Numbered from the stretch's first letter, positions 24,465-38,606 are shown. The stretch is DNA of 64,000 nt from Halocaridina rubra (GCA_037179515.1 JAXCGZ010015134.1:10001-74000), one strand, 5' to 3'. Notes: generated from the sequence alone by a model not told the origin. Made by a program: numbers and translations.

Positions 24465-24776
24465 AATTTTACATTACTCGATCCAGTTAACTGTGTATAC
24501 ATCTCCGTTTCTTCTGCCAAGAATAAAAATTTCATTTTTGTATCGTTCAACATTAGCATCATTTCCCTCTCTCTGCCTTTCTTTCTTTCTCTCTTTCTTT
24601 CTTTCAGTTTTAGGTAAAAAAAAAAATTCGATGTATTCATTGTGCTCCTCTTCTCGGCACCAGGAAAAAACAAGTAAAAATTCGCTAGGATAACTTTTCT
24701 AGAATTTCATGCTTAAGTTGTTGTTTTTTGGTGAAATAGAATAAACAACTACTCGATCAGCTTCCCCCTTTTCCTT

Positions 24777-24813
<37 letters not shown>

Positions 24814-24957
24814 CACTACTACTACTACTACAATATCTGATAAGCTGCTGACCAGTGGTTAATAATATTGTTTATTCTTATTTTCATATTTATTTTCTCT
24901 GCAGTCTTTTCGTTTTCCTTGCCTTCCCTTGTTGTTGAATTTTCTGGCCACTATCCT

Positions 24958-25345
24958 AGTAAGTTGGCCCATGGCACCATCCGCCTATTACAATACTACA
25001 ACTGGTCTTGTGGCCTTAAATGAGACTGTCCATTCCATGTCGATGTTAAGTCTTATTTCAGTTACGGTTCTCTTTCTATGCCTACATCTATGCTGAATAT
25101 TCTGGCGTATGCGTTACACGTTTCTTACAATCCTTCACATCTGACGAGTCATTACACTCCCCATACCGGTTTCCCTTTGCTTTCGTTCTCATATTTCTTG
25201 TTTTCTTGGTGCTCGGGTCCTATGAGGACCGTTTTCTTTCTTGGTGCTCGGGTCCTATGAGGGCCGTTTTCTTTCTTGGTGCTCGGGTCCTATGAGGGCC
25301 GTTTTCTTTGTTCGGGAAGGTGTCACACTCATAAAAATAGAAAAG
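24958..25345 (+). repeat. Family-D repeat with a 36-bp unit tripled
   Basis: agttggcccatggcaccatc, body, then ttcttggtgctcgggtccta tgagg.ccgttttc repeated three times at 25199-25312, then the ggtgtcacactcat tip. Confidence 0.8.
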
Positions 25346-25506
25346 CAAAATGTTCCTATATATCAGATGACCTGACCTCCCATTTGCTCTTTCATTTCCC
25401 GTCTTCTTATTCAACTTGTAATTACATTTTCTCTTCTCATTTTTAGGTAATATATTTTTGCCTCACCTTTTCTCTCCTTTTTATTCTTATATCACTTTAT
25501 ATTCTC

Positions 25507-25705
25507 ATGTAGTCACTATGGCTCAAACGATAGCGTCTGCAACTCTGAGGCGTCAGGTCAAGGGTTCGCGCCCCGTCATGGTCTGAGGTTAGCAAGGGCA
25601 TGCACTCAGGGTAACGATTACATCTGCCAAAACAAGTCCTTAGCAAGAAGACAACCGTCCTAGCCCTTGGTAGAAAAGGGAGTCCGTGACGTAAAACCGG
25701 CACAC
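25507..25705 (+). mobile_element. SINE-A with 18-bp target-site duplication
   Basis: Flanks 25489-25506 and 25706-25723 both read atatcactttatattctc. Confidence 0.94.
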
Positions 25706-25875
25706 ATATCACTTTATATTCTCTCACACTCCTCCTTTGCTTCGTTTCTTTTTCCTTCCATTTGTTTTTAATTTTCCTATATTTTTTTTCTCGTAATTAC
25801 AGTCTCCCTCCTTCTTTTGTCTTTCTTCTGTTTTTTTCCCTTTCATCATTGTTTTTCTCTTATATTACTTTTTTT

Positions 25876-27290
25876 TTTTATGAGTGTGACACCGGGACAG
25901 GCAAAAACTGCCCTCATCAGTAAAGGCCCAGGCACGAGAAAATACCAAGACGAAGGAAAATAAAAAAGTTAAGGACAAGGCAAAGATGAGGTAAAGTCAC
26001 ACAAAGGAAAACGACATACAGAAAAAACAGTCAAAGTACCGAGGACCGAGAGATATGGAGGACTAGGCTCTGAGATGACGATAGATCTGCCTTTTGAAGG
26101 ATGAAAGGTCATAAGAATTAGGAAAGACAGAAGGAGGAAGAGAGTTCCGAGTCTGGAGGTAGATGGGAAGAAGCAGTTGCTGCACCAACAAATCCGCAAG
26201 CTACTAATCTCCACACAGTACCTGTGAGATGAGGCCGCTTGGCGAGTGGTATGCGGCCTCGGCAGTGGGGGAGGGATGCAACTCGCCAACTCATCAGAGC
26301 AGCGATGGAAAAGAGAAAGGGAAGATACCTTCTGGCGAAGAGAGAGAGAATCCAGATTAGAAATAAGAGAAGGATATTTAATGAGTCTGACTGCCTTAGA
26401 TTCAACCCTATCAAGAAGATAAGTATAAGAAGAAGCACCCCAGATGTGTGAGCAGTATTCTAAGCAGTGACGGATAAGACCTTTATAAATTTTAAGTAAC
26501 TGTAAAAAGGAAAAGTAATGACGAAAACGAAACAATACCCCCAATTTTTTGGATGAAGATTTAGAAATTTTGCATTATGTGATTCTTCCAAGACAAGTTA
26601 GAGGCTATATGGATTTCTTATATGTTGATAGAATTAAGAGGGTAAATTTCGTGAGTTTCAAAGACAATAGGATTATCAGGAGTAGAAGAAGATAACGAGA
26701 TAGCCAGAAACTGTGTCTTGGAGGCATTGAATTTAACTAAGTTTTGAGTGCCCCATTCAGATACTCTCTGCAAATAGGAGTTGAGAGTAGAAGAAAGAGT
26801 GATACGAGACTGATTACGAGTAGCAGATGAAGGTTGTGAAGAAAAGGCAGAGGAAAAGTGAAGGGTAGAATCATCAGCAAAAGCATGAAGAAGAGATGAA
26901 GATGGGGATTGTAGAAGATCATTGATGAAGAGAGGGAACAGAGCAGGTGAAAGAACAGAGCCCTGTGGAAAACCACTGGTAACAGAGAAAGGGCTAGATG
27001 TCGCACCATCAACTACTACAGATATAAAACGGTCAGTAAGAAAACTGGAAATCAGAGCAGAAAGAAGAGGTAAAGCCCATAGGCAGGGAGTTTGGCCAAC
27101 AGAGCCTTGTGCCAGACTCTGTCAAAAGCCTTAGAGATATCAAGGGTGACGACAAAGGATTCCCCATACTTCCTCAGAGAAGATGACCATACATGAGTAA
27201 GATAGGACAGGAGATCACCAGTGGATCTTGCCTTGCGAAAGCCGTACTGGTGATCAGAGATAAGTGAGTTTAACTTGTCTTGTATTTTTA
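25876..27290 (-). mobile_element. LINE-B copy, RT domain to 3' end
   Basis: Minus strand: NSLISDHQYGFRKARSTGDL, LDISKAFDRVWHKALLAKLP (motif A), then, after shifts, RT motif C and the C-terminal block SLISNLDSLSLRQKVSSLSL. 3' UTR ends in the 'ggtgtcacactcat' motif at 25876-25895. Several frameshifts; inactive. Clade not assigned by eye; the C-terminal wording is common among arthropod non-LTR elements. Confidence 0.85.
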
Positions 27291-27419
27291 CTTCGGATTT
27301 TGCTCCGTCCATATTTTTCCTTCTCATCTGTTTCAATTTTTTGTACATAGGTGTCTACATCTGTGTTCTGCTCTACATTTTGTCTTGTGTATGTGCTCGC
27401 GCACGCACATGTGTGTGTG

Positions 27420-28160
27420 TTTACCTAATTATCCTCACCGGAATGAGTCATATGCTCGTAACTCCCCATATCCTGATTGGTTTTATTTTCTCCCTGATAT
27501 TTATCATGTATGTCCTTAAAATCATGAATGCATATAAGATCTGCTGTATCCTCACTTTGCAAAAACCAGTTATCAACTGTTCTTACACTAAAAATTTATT
27601 AGTTTACATCCTGAACAGAATTTAATTTTTTACGATGCTTAAAAGTGTGACCTCAATCCACTATATTAGAACCACGAAGCAATTTCAAAATATATACCAT
27701 ATCCCTCCCTCTTCCTTATATTTCAAGTGATGGTAATTCCAGTTCCTTCAGCCTCTCGTCATAGTTGAGAGTCCGTATCTCTTTTGTACTCAGATTCTTG
27801 AAGTTCCTTTCTCGATATTGAGCCATTAGTCTTCCCCACTTTCTTTTGTTGGCATTTTTTAAGTATTGCATCGTATTAGTCGCATGTCTGACCACTCATT
27901 CAGGCTGTTTAGATCTCCACCACTATTTTAGTCTTTTCATCTCTTCACAATAACTGCATCATCTCGACACATATTCAAGAGAGACTCTGGCAGATTATTT
28001 ACAGGTACATATATGAGGAACAGAAGTGTCGCTAAAACTGATCCATGCGGAACCCCACTGCTAACCTCTTTCCATGCGGTGGAGGAAATGATATTCCCTA
28101 AAACAGATATCGGCCACCTCCTTTTCTTTTTATAAGCCATCGTTTTTGTTTTTTTAATGG
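27420..28160 (-). mobile_element. LINE-A copy, old and strongly decayed
   Basis: The 3' end (gtgtgtttacctaattatcc) and RT remnants (SSGVPHGSVLATLLFLIYV, NMCRDDAVIVKR, corresponding to motifs B and C) are recognisable on the minus strand, but no frame is longer than 70 codons. It lies directly downstream, in minus-strand terms, of LINE-B RT fragments. Confidence 0.65.
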
Positions 28161-28253
28161 TGAATTTCTTCAGTTTCCTTATGAACGACCCTTTGCATAT
28201 TTAAAATAAATGCCATTAAAATAACAATGCCTGATATATATGGATGGATGGAT

Positions 28254-28447
28254 TCGGTTTTACGTCACGAACTCCCTTTTCTACTAAGGGCTAGGACGGT
28301 TGCCTTCTTACGCAGGACTTGTTTTGGCAGATGTAATCGTTACCCTGAGTGTATGCCCTTACTAACCTCAGTCCGTGACGGGGCTCGAACCCTCGACCTG
28401 CCGCCTCAAGAGTCGCAGAAGCTACCATTTTGCCACGGAGACTACTG
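28254..28447 (-). mobile_element. SINE-A whose target duplication seeds a (TA)n tract
   Basis: Minus-strand copy. The flank tgcctgatatatat occurs at 28228-28241 and again at 28448-28461. On the right side it continues as about 90 bp of (TA)n. Confidence 0.88.
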
Positions 28448-28450
28448 TGC

Positions 28451-28539
<89 letters not shown>

Positions 28540-28584
28540 CTTTTTTTAATGTCGGCTACCCCCCAATTTAAGGGGGAAACAGCC

Positions 28585-28677
<93 letters not shown>

Positions 28678-28678
28678 T

Positions 28679-28823
28679 AAGAAAGCCTATCAGTGTTGTT
28701 GAAGCAACACATGTTATATAGCACTATTATTTCGGGTCCTAACTGAACCCCTTCTCAAGGGATCCAGTTAGGTCCGAAATAAATCGTTATTTTTCATGTG
28801 TTGTTTCACTGATAGGCTTCCTT
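28679..28823. repeat. Hairpin between (TA)n tracts, related in layout to 43377-43472
   Basis: aagaaagcctatcagtgttg ... ttcgggtcctaactgaa on the left and ccagttaggtccgaaata ... cactgataggcttcctt on the right, centre about ccccttctcaagggat. Imperfect in the middle. Confidence 0.78.
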
Positions 28824-28854
28824 ACTATTTAATTCTGTATATTAACAGTTTGTG

Positions 28855-29822
<968 letters not shown>

Positions 29823-29825
29823 ATG

Positions 29826-29918
<93 letters not shown>
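29823..29918. repeat. (GA)n
   Basis: A few irregular units at both ends. Confidence 0.93.
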
Positions 29919-29921
<3 letters not shown>

Positions 29922-30248
29922 CTTCCTTCCTCTACGTGTCTTTATTTTGACAGTGAGAGAACTCTTTCTTACTTTCTCATATTTTGAAGAGAGAAAAAAT
30001 AGGGAGAAAATTACTTACGAACGTGCGACAGAATGCTATAGATGAACAGATGGAGAGTAGACGGACATAGACATAAAGATAGACAGACGGACAAAGAAAC
30101 AGACAGATGCATATCACATTTCCGTCTATTCCCTTGTCCTCTCATTTCGTCATTTCTATTTCCTCAGTTATCAAGATTTTATGCTTGAAATTCCCTCTCT
30201 TATCCTTCATCTTTCGCGTTTTTATTTCTTCTCCCTTTACATTACTTG

Positions 30249-30786
30249 GCCCAATTTCTTTAACAGTGTAAACCTTGAATACCATATTGTCCACTGGGTT
30301 AAGCAGGCCAGCTTAGCTTAGTGCCGGTCCCAAGCCCAGATAAATGGGGAGGGTTTCCAGGATAGCCCCAGCAAGACACTGGAAGAAAACCTTTTTGCTC
30401 AAGCAACGCATGGCTGGCCAAACATGGTCAGCCGACTGACAGATAGAGAACTATCTAGTCAGGCGTATGGTGAGAAAGGTGAGAAAGCTAGACACACACA
30501 AATGGATTTCATAAATGCATCTGACGCGGCTCTGTGTATGGCTAGGATTCCGCGCGGGATACTAGCCATACACAGAACTGCGTCAGATGCGTTTATGAAA
30601 TCCATTTGTGTGTCTAGCTAACTAACAATATGGTATCCTAGGTTTACACTGTTCAAGAAATCGGACCTTTGGGATCCTAGCCATACACAAAACCACGTCA
30701 GATGGGTTTATGAAATCCATTTGTGTGTGTCTACCTAACTAACAATATGGTATCCTAGGTTTACACTGATTAAGAAATCGGGCCTT
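30249..30786. repeat. Complex fold-back repeat with a 134-bp palindrome
   Basis: 30486-30619 is a hairpin: arms agctagacacacacaaatgg ... tgtatggctag and their complement (with a 2-nt deletion), with about 10 nt tccgcgcggg at the centre. A third arm copy is at 30672-30786, and a diverged terminal segment at 30249-30291. Confidence 0.82.
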
Positions 30787-30915
30787 TGTCTTGCGTTGCT
30801 CACTGGATGCCATTTATTTGTGGCTTTTGTGGAAATTATTAGTATGAGAAGCTTGCACTTATTTCGTGATCGTAATTTGGTAATTACGGTCAACGAAGAT
30901 TCCAAATGTGTAAGT

Positions 30916-31088
<173 letters not shown>

Positions 31089-31287
31089 TCTTCTTCTTCT
31101 TCTCTATTTTGCAGAGCAGAAATATGTGTTAATGTTAAGAATGGCCTTTGAAGCAGGTATAGCTGCAGAAAGATTAGCAAGTAGCTACCTCCCCTACCCT
31201 TAAATGACACATTAGAAATCACTGTGTATGTATGTGTATGAAAATATAAGATCAAATAAACACGATATTATATGTGAAAATATGAAG

Positions 31288-31385
31288 TCTAGTTATATCC
31301 CTGGTCGGGATTCAAGCCTAAGGCACATACTGCCGAAGGTATAATAAAAGACAGAATCCTCTGAGCGAACCGCTAGAGCTAGGAA
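31288..31385 (-). repeat. Possible tRNA-like relic
   Basis: Minus strand has ggcttgaatcccgaccaggg (box B-like, close to the SINE-C T-arm) preceded by ctctagcggttcgctcagag (box A-like). Isolated, single copy. Confidence 0.35.
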
Positions 31386-32590
31386 ATGAACACACTACTT
31401 TTTTTCTGTTTAATTTACTCTCTTCACAAGCTCACACGTGACTTTTTTAACAATAATCCAAATCCTGGGTATATTGGTATCTACAATGATCAATTAATAA
31501 CATTATTATATGTGGCATGCTTTGTTTTTGGAAAATATATGTTTAATATCATAGCAATGAAAGTTGTCCTTGGCAAATTTGTATACTAAGGCAAAATGGA
31601 CTTCATTATTGGAGGTCATTTCTGGCAAAGAGACTTATACCTCATTGGGAGAAGCTCTCTATACACTCTTCAACCTGTGCCTCATTGGGAAAGCTCTCTC
31701 AATACACACTTCAAAGGAGATATTTGAAGTAGCGTGTGTTTGAAATTTGTGTAATATATACATGCCCCTGATAAGAAATCTGTGTGTGTGTGTGTGTGTG
31801 TGTGTATGTGATTACCTAATTGTGCTCACGGGAAAGAGCCCAAAGCTCGTATCTTCCCGTCTCCTGATCAGTTCCATTTTGTACTTACTGGTACTTATCA
31901 TACCTGTCCTTAAAACTATGGATTGAGTTAGCATTAACTACCTCCACGCTTAGCGATTTTCCAATTATCAACTACTCTTGCACTAAAAAAGTACTTCCTT
32001 ACATAGCGCAAAGAAGTTTTCTTACGCAGCTTCAAATTATGACCTCTAGTTCTAGTGCCAACCATGTCAAAATATCGATACCTATCCACTATATCATAAC
32101 CATGAAGGAATTTAAAGACTGTCACCATATCCCCCCTCAGTCTTCTAGCTTTGAGTGATTGTAAGTCTAATTCCCTTAGCCTCTCATCATAACTGAGGTT
32201 GCGTATTTCTGGAACCAGTTTCGTGGCATGTCTTTGAGCTTTTTCAAGCTTCGCTACGTGCTTTTTCAAGTGCGAATTCCAAAAGGTGGCTGCATATTCA
32301 AAGTTTAGCCTCACATACATTACATACATATTTCTGAACATTTCCTTGTCATTGTGCCTAAAGGCTACCCTTACTTTTGCTAAGAAAGCATATGCTTCAC
32401 TTACTATGCCATTTATATGCAATTCTGTAGACAAATCTTCCAGTATGGTTACTCCTAGATCTATCTCATTTTCTGTCTCTTGAAGTTGTACTCCTGCCAC
32501 CGATTAGTCAAGCTTAGGCCTTCTTGCTCTTGTACTCATTCTCATTACCTTACATTTTGAGGTATTAAATTTCGTAAGCCACTTTGCTGA

Positions 32591-33127
32591 TCATTCATGC
32601 AGACTATTTAGATCTTTCTGAAGTTCTCTACCGTTGTTCTCATTTCTTACTTTCTTCACAGTCTTTGCATCATCTGCAAACATATTCATGAATGAATTTA
32701 CAGGCTCTGGCAGGTCATTTACGTATACAAGGAACAAAAGTAGCCTTAAAACTGAACCCTGTGGAACTCCACTACTAACGCTTCTCCATTCAGACACTGA
32801 GTGTCTTACTCCAACCCTCTGTTCCCTTCCTTCTAAGTAAGTTTTTATCCATTCCAAGACATTTCCACCTATCCTAGCCATTGCTTGCAGCTCCTTAATA
32901 AGTCTCCCATGTGGAACAGTGTCAAATGCTTTTTGGAAGTCTAGGAATATGCAATCTGCCCAGCCCTCTCCTTCCTGTAAGATTCGGCTTACCTCATCAT
33001 AAAATTCTAATAATTTTGTTATTGTTGATCTACCTTCTCTAAAACCATGTTGTCTCACTGTCAAAAGTTGAAGGATTCCAAGTGAAGAGAGATATGTTTC
33101 CTTAGTAGCTTTTCCATAACTTTGCAA
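32591..33127 (-). pseudogene. LINE-A reverse transcriptase, central part
   Basis: 178-codon frame with RT motif A (FLDFQKAFDTVPHG), motif B (SSGVPQGSVLRL) and motif C (FADDAKTVKK), the three palm motifs that carry the catalytic aspartates. It is separated by a stop from the C-terminal block at 31934-32500 (EMFRNMYVMYVRLNFEYAAT ... VRKYFFSARVVDNW) and by a shift from the fingers block at 33159-33473 (SSHVLTKCANPISVALSIIF). Confidence 0.85.
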
Positions 33128-33932
33128 ACTATGCTGGTCAAGGACACTGTTCTGTAGTTTAGAGCCGTATCCCTTTGTAAAGATAGGTATCCCGTTCGCT
33201 TGTTTCCAGCATCTTGAAATCTCCCGACTCCAGTGACATTTTAAATATGATACTTAGTGCCACTGATATTGGGTTTGCACATTTTGTAAGTACATGAGAG
33301 GATATATCATCAGGATCTGTAGCTTTATGGACATCTAACTCCATCAGTGTTTTGCATACCTCTGTGGCTGGAAGGATGATGTTCTCTAATACCGGCCCAT
33401 GAGCTCCTATCTTTGCAATCTGAAGGGGTGGGGTATTTTCTACTGTAAATACTGACTGAAACTCCTTGTTCAATTCTTTGCAGATCTCTTCATCCGTCTC
33501 AGTGATGCTTCCATCCGCTCGCTTAAGCCTTAAAACCTGTTCTTTTACCTTCAGTTTTCCTCTGATACAGCTGTGGAAAAGTTTGGGATTTTCTTTAGCC
33601 TTCCTGGTGATGTCCCTTTCTTAGTCTCTCTCTGCCTCTCTTCTCTTACTTAGGTAATCATTTCTTGCTCTTTTGTAGATTTGCCAGGCATTTATGTTTT
33701 TTCTCCTCCTATACCTTTTTCAGCATTTGTCTCCACTCCTTAGCTCTTTTACACTCATTATTGAACCATTTCTCTCTGGCATGAATTACACCTACTTTGG
33801 TGACAAGTACGCAGCTATCTACTATCTTCCCATATTTCTCACAAAGATGTCATGCGTTTCTTGTACAGATTTGTTGTAAAATAAGGTTCTCCAGTTAAGA
33901 ACTGCAAAAAGCTCATTCAGTTTGATGTAATC

Positions 33933-34461
33933 TCATTTCGGACAGAACCTCCTCATGTCCTCAGTGCCTATTCTCTCAGTCAGAACATCTTCATTGATAT
34001 ACTCCATGAACAACACACAGTGGTCACTCTTTCCAATTGGTGGTTCATACTCAATTTTTTCAATATTCAACAGGTTATCTGTGAGGACTAGATCAAGTAG
34101 TGATGGCTCATCCCCACCCCTGGCCCTCGTTGGTTTCAGTACTTGTTGGTGTAGGAAATTCCCTTGTACGTAATCTAGGAATCTTGCCCCGAATGAGTCC
34201 TCACCACGGTGTGGGGTCAAGATTTATCCAATCTGTCTCTTTATGCTTAAAATCTCCCATGATCATAATCCTACATTTTCTCTCCTCTGCCATGTTAATA
34301 ACTGAGTTTATGACTTCAATAGTGTCTATATGACTTTCCTCATAAACTTCTAGCCTATGTTGGTTTCTTGGTGGGTTATATGCAACAATTATTATAATGC
34401 TCTCTGCCCCAGTATTAATGCGAGCAACAAGAAATTCCTTAAACTCACTTTCTATATCCAA
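33933..34461 (-). pseudogene. LINE-A endonuclease remnants
   Basis: Two overlapping frames preserve pieces of an APE-type endonuclease: VARINTGAESIIIIVAYNPP and MIMGDFKHKETDWINLD (the GDFN-type motif), then KIEYEPPIGKSDHCVLFMEY with the C-terminal SDH motif. Different frames and stops show decay. Confidence 0.8.
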
Positions 34462-35126
34462 GTTTATTTCTTCAACCTGAATCCTTTCACTTATGAGCAG
34501 TGCTTTCCCTCCACCAGTCCTCTCAGATCTTTCAACCCTTAATATTCTGAAGCCCTTAGGAAAAACTGTGACTGTTTATGTCCTCACTCAACTTAGACTC
34601 TATAACTGCTATTATATCTGCCTTACTGTTGTGAATCCTATCTTTTAATTCTACTACCTCATCAGCTAATCCATCAGCATATGTGTATAACAATCTTAAT
34701 GAGGCCCCATCCCCTGATCTTCTGCCATTATCTTCTTTATCTCCCCTTTGTCTGGAAGAACCCTGAAATTAAAATTTTTCTTCTCTTCTTCAGTTATTTT
34801 CTCATTTAACCTTCTTGCCTCTTGCAACAAGTTTTTGATCCTTTCCATCTCTTACTTTGTTCTGTATCATCTAATGAACACACTTTTTAATTTGGTCTTT
34901 GCTTTCCCTCCCTCGAATATTTGCTTAGTTGGTGAATGTTTACAATATCCTCAGGACCACAAACTGCTCCAAGTTATCTTAACAGGTCTACAACCCTAGC
35001 TTTTTTTTCTTCAAGTCTCCCCTGCCATGTAGGCTCCTGGGATTTGCTTATGCCTGAGATTACCACTGTCTTCTCTTAATCAGGTGCCTGTTTAATCAAT
35101 GGATTTGCCCCTTCCATCACAACATC

Positions 35127-35767
<641 letters not shown>

Positions 35768-36948
35768 TTTGTCTGCATCCATGGAGTCAACCAGGTTCGC
35801 CAGAGCATTTCGCGTGTAGAGGGCCTTGAATGCACAAATAATGCCTTGATCCATAGGCTGAATCAGTGATGTCGTATTCGGTGGCAGGAACTCTACTTGA
35901 ACACTGTCATATACCAGATCAGTTGCGTGGCCACCAGCATTATCCATCAAAAGAAGGACTTTAAATTCAAGGCCCTTCTCCGCAAGATAAACTTTGACCT
36001 GAGGGATAAATAATTGGTGAGACCAGTACGATGTGAGGCTTTTCGTGATCCAGGCCTTAGGGTTATGCATCCAATACACTGGCAGCAGATTCTTGTTCTT
36101 GTTCTTCAAAGCCCTAGGGTTCTTAGACTTGTAGATAAGCCCGGGCTTTAACATGAAGCCCACAGCATTCCCGCACATGACGAGTGTAACGCGGTGTTTG
36201 TTCGCTTTTAATCCCGGGGCTTTAGCTTCTTCCTTGAAGAGAAAAGTGCTAGACAGCATTCTCTTCCAAAATAACCCATCCTTATCCATGTTAAGGACTT
36301 GCTCAGGAGCATATTCGCCTTCCTCAATAATTTTCTTGAAGTCGTTCTTTACGTAGTCTTCAGCTGCAGCTGTATCTGCAGAGGCAGCTTCGCCATGCAC
36401 TGAAATGCTCTTTAGGCCAAAGAGTTTTTGAAATTTGGCGAACCATCCCTTGCTTGCAACGAACGATAGTTTCCTCGGTGGAGAATCGCTGGAGGGTCCT
36501 GGTTGTGGGTCGTCGATATCTTCTTCTCTCTTCTTCTCCTCACGGTCGCCACTGTCGTCGTCAGGTTCGTTTGCAGCGAATGTCTCGTACAGCTTCTTCG
36601 CCGTTGTTTGTATGATATTTGAGTTTAAGCTGATGTTCTTCGTGCAATCAGCATTCTACAGGGCCAAAGCAGATTCCATCCGCACTATTATATTATTGCG
36701 GGGTGTTACGACCCTCTTCGCTGTTTTATTTAAAGAAATAGTCACTGTTTTCCTGATATTTGCCTCGTCCTTTTTGATGTATTGAACAGTAGATTCGTTG
36801 ATGTCGAAATGGCGGCCGACATCCGCGAACCTTCTTCCTTCCTTCAGCATATCTAACAGTTTTGCATTTTATGTTATGGTCAACATCTTCCTTTTCGCTT
36901 AGGCTTACTACCAGAAGTCGTAGAAGATGAAGGACGCTTGGGAGGCAT
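35768..36948 (-). pseudogene. Tigger/jerky-type DDE transposase, frameshifted
   Basis: Start MPPKRPSSSTTSGSKPK at 36948, then a frameshift. LKEGRRFADVGRHFDINEST (psq-type HTH) in the frame to 36656, where a TAG interrupts. Then, in the same frame, SKGWFAKFQKLFGLKS and HGEAASADTAAAED (CENP-B-like HTH). Catalytic core: QVLNMDKDGLFWKR (first D), KVLLLMDNAGGHATD (second D), LPPNTTSLIQPMDQGII (third D). All three acidic residues are present. At least one frameshift and one stop, and the C-terminus is cut off at the (TA)n tract. Confidence 0.88.
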
Positions 36949-37898
36949 TGCAGAGGTTGAAAAACGAAAGTTTCAGAAAATCACAAGCACAATGTATTAA
37001 GAAACACTACATGAACAGTGCACACGTGAGTAGACTGAACAGGTGAGGCGAGACAATGGAAGATGCTGGGAGAATGAAGCTTCAATCAAAATGCCAATCA
37101 GACCCCATGATACAGAACATACGGAAAAACAATTCTGTGATTCGTCGTCTGCCACCCTTTCAGCCAATAGCATCCCATGTACTATCTCACGTAGGTGCGA
37201 GCCTTTGCGTTTTCCAAGACGCCAATACAGTGTACGTGATCGTACAATATTTTACATGGTGCAATACTGTGAGTTACATGTTTAAATTTATGTTTTTTGC
37301 TATTTTTTACTGTTTTATTATTCTTAGGCTAGGAAATACTTTTTTTTTATCAATAAAATAATGAAAATACTGAAAGTTAATATGTACTGGCTCACGTAGG
37401 TGTGACTCTTTTTCTTTTCCGAAACGCCGATCCCGGTATCGTATTTTACATGGTGTAATACTGTGAGTTACATGTTTAAATTTATGTTTTTTACTATTTT
37501 TTACTGTTTGATTATTCTTAGGCGAGGAAATACTTTTTTATTAATAAAATAATGAAAATAATGAAAATTTTAATATGTGCTAGCTCACGTAGGTGCAACC
37601 CTTTGCGTTTTACAAAACACCGATACCTGTATCGTACTTTCTATGGTGCAGAGTTACTTGTTTAGATTTATGTTTTATACCATTTTTTACTGTTTTATTA
37701 TTCTTAGGCTGGGAAATGCTTTTTTTTATCAATAAAATAATGAAAAAAAAAGATTTTTCAATAAAATAATGAAAATACTGAAAATTTTAATATTTTAATA
37801 TTCTGTCATATACCCAGAAGGAAAAAAAAGCTCGCCAAATAAAGCTGCGATGCACTGAATTCGCGATAGGTGAACCGTGATATAGCAAGGGTTCACTG
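35768..37898 (-). mobile_element. pogo/Tigger-like DNA transposon, one end lost
   Basis: Right end at 37898 is a TIR (minus strand cagtgaacccttgctatatc, then cggttcacctatcgcg) next to a TA. Inside it are three subterminal repeats starting at 37186, 37391 and 37584 (193-205 bp apart, each with ctcacgtaggtg). Then comes the decayed transposase. The opposite end is missing: the coding region runs directly into the (TA)n at 35690-35767. Confidence 0.85.
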
Positions 37899-37904
37899 TA
37901 TATA

Positions 37905-38070
37905 TATTTGGGGTCCACAATTACCAAGTGGTTAGCATACTTAATTCGGGAGTTGACAGAGAGCAATTTAGCCCATCATGGCACGCTAGGAAGGGCATCC
38001 AGCCTTATTTCCCCAGCCACACTCTGTCTGTGTCCACCCCTATAATGGGGGATTAATAGCAATGCATAAA
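37905..38070 (+). mobile_element. SINE-B copy beside the Tigger-like element
   Basis: accaagtggttagcatac (box A-like), gctaggaagggcatccagcc, gtccacccctataatggggg, tagcaatgcataaaatg. Adjoins the Tigger-like TIR at 37898. Confidence 0.7.
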
Positions 38071-38454
38071 ATGTAAACTTAATGTATTTGTCTTTTATTA
38101 TGATCACTTATCGACATATTGCAGCCAAGTAGACATAAGTAAGTTTTAATTCTCAAACGATTTGAGTTTATTGTGAATCCCTAGCTTCTATTTTGTCCCT
38201 ATTGAAGTATGTTATTTACCTTTGCAGTTTCCTTTCCAGGATGGAGATGAAATGTGATCAGTGACAGGTTGCAGAAAGGAGTCATGAAATGGATCACTCA
38301 GTATGGTTGGCATGGGTGGTGGTATTGGCCAACATTTGGACTGGCCCGGCCAGGGCAGATTGGGACAAGAATTGCCCTAAGATGTGCAAGTGTACTTACG
38401 TCAGCAACAGAAAGGTTAGATCTTACCCTTTGTTTTTTGTTTTTTCGTTTTTTT

Positions 38455-38606
38455 TTTATGTGTATTGATCCCCATTTTGGGGGCACAGAGACAGAGTGTG
38501 GCTGGGGAATGAAGGCTGGATCCCTTCCTAACACCCCACAGCAGCCTTGAGTCAAGTATTCTAAGCGCTGGGCTACCAAGTTCCCCAGCTCTGGAAGTGT
38601 ATGTCA
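38455..38606 (-). mobile_element. SINE-B copy
   Basis: Plus strand shows tgatccccattttgggggc, gctggatcccttcctaacac and gcgctgggctaccaagttcc, i.e. the family tail and head in reverse. Confidence 0.65.

Noticed and set aside
30424..30621. 65-codon frame with mirrored peptide text
   Set aside because: It spans the 30486-30619 palindrome; the symmetry comes from the hairpin.
31386..31589. 67-codon hydrophobic frame
   Set aside because: AT-rich chance frame with no start context, neighbours or known motif.
36153..36356. Plus-strand frames at 36153-36356 and 36435-36785
   Set aside because: Antisense to the Tigger-like transposase remnant, whose sense frame shows the DDE motifs.
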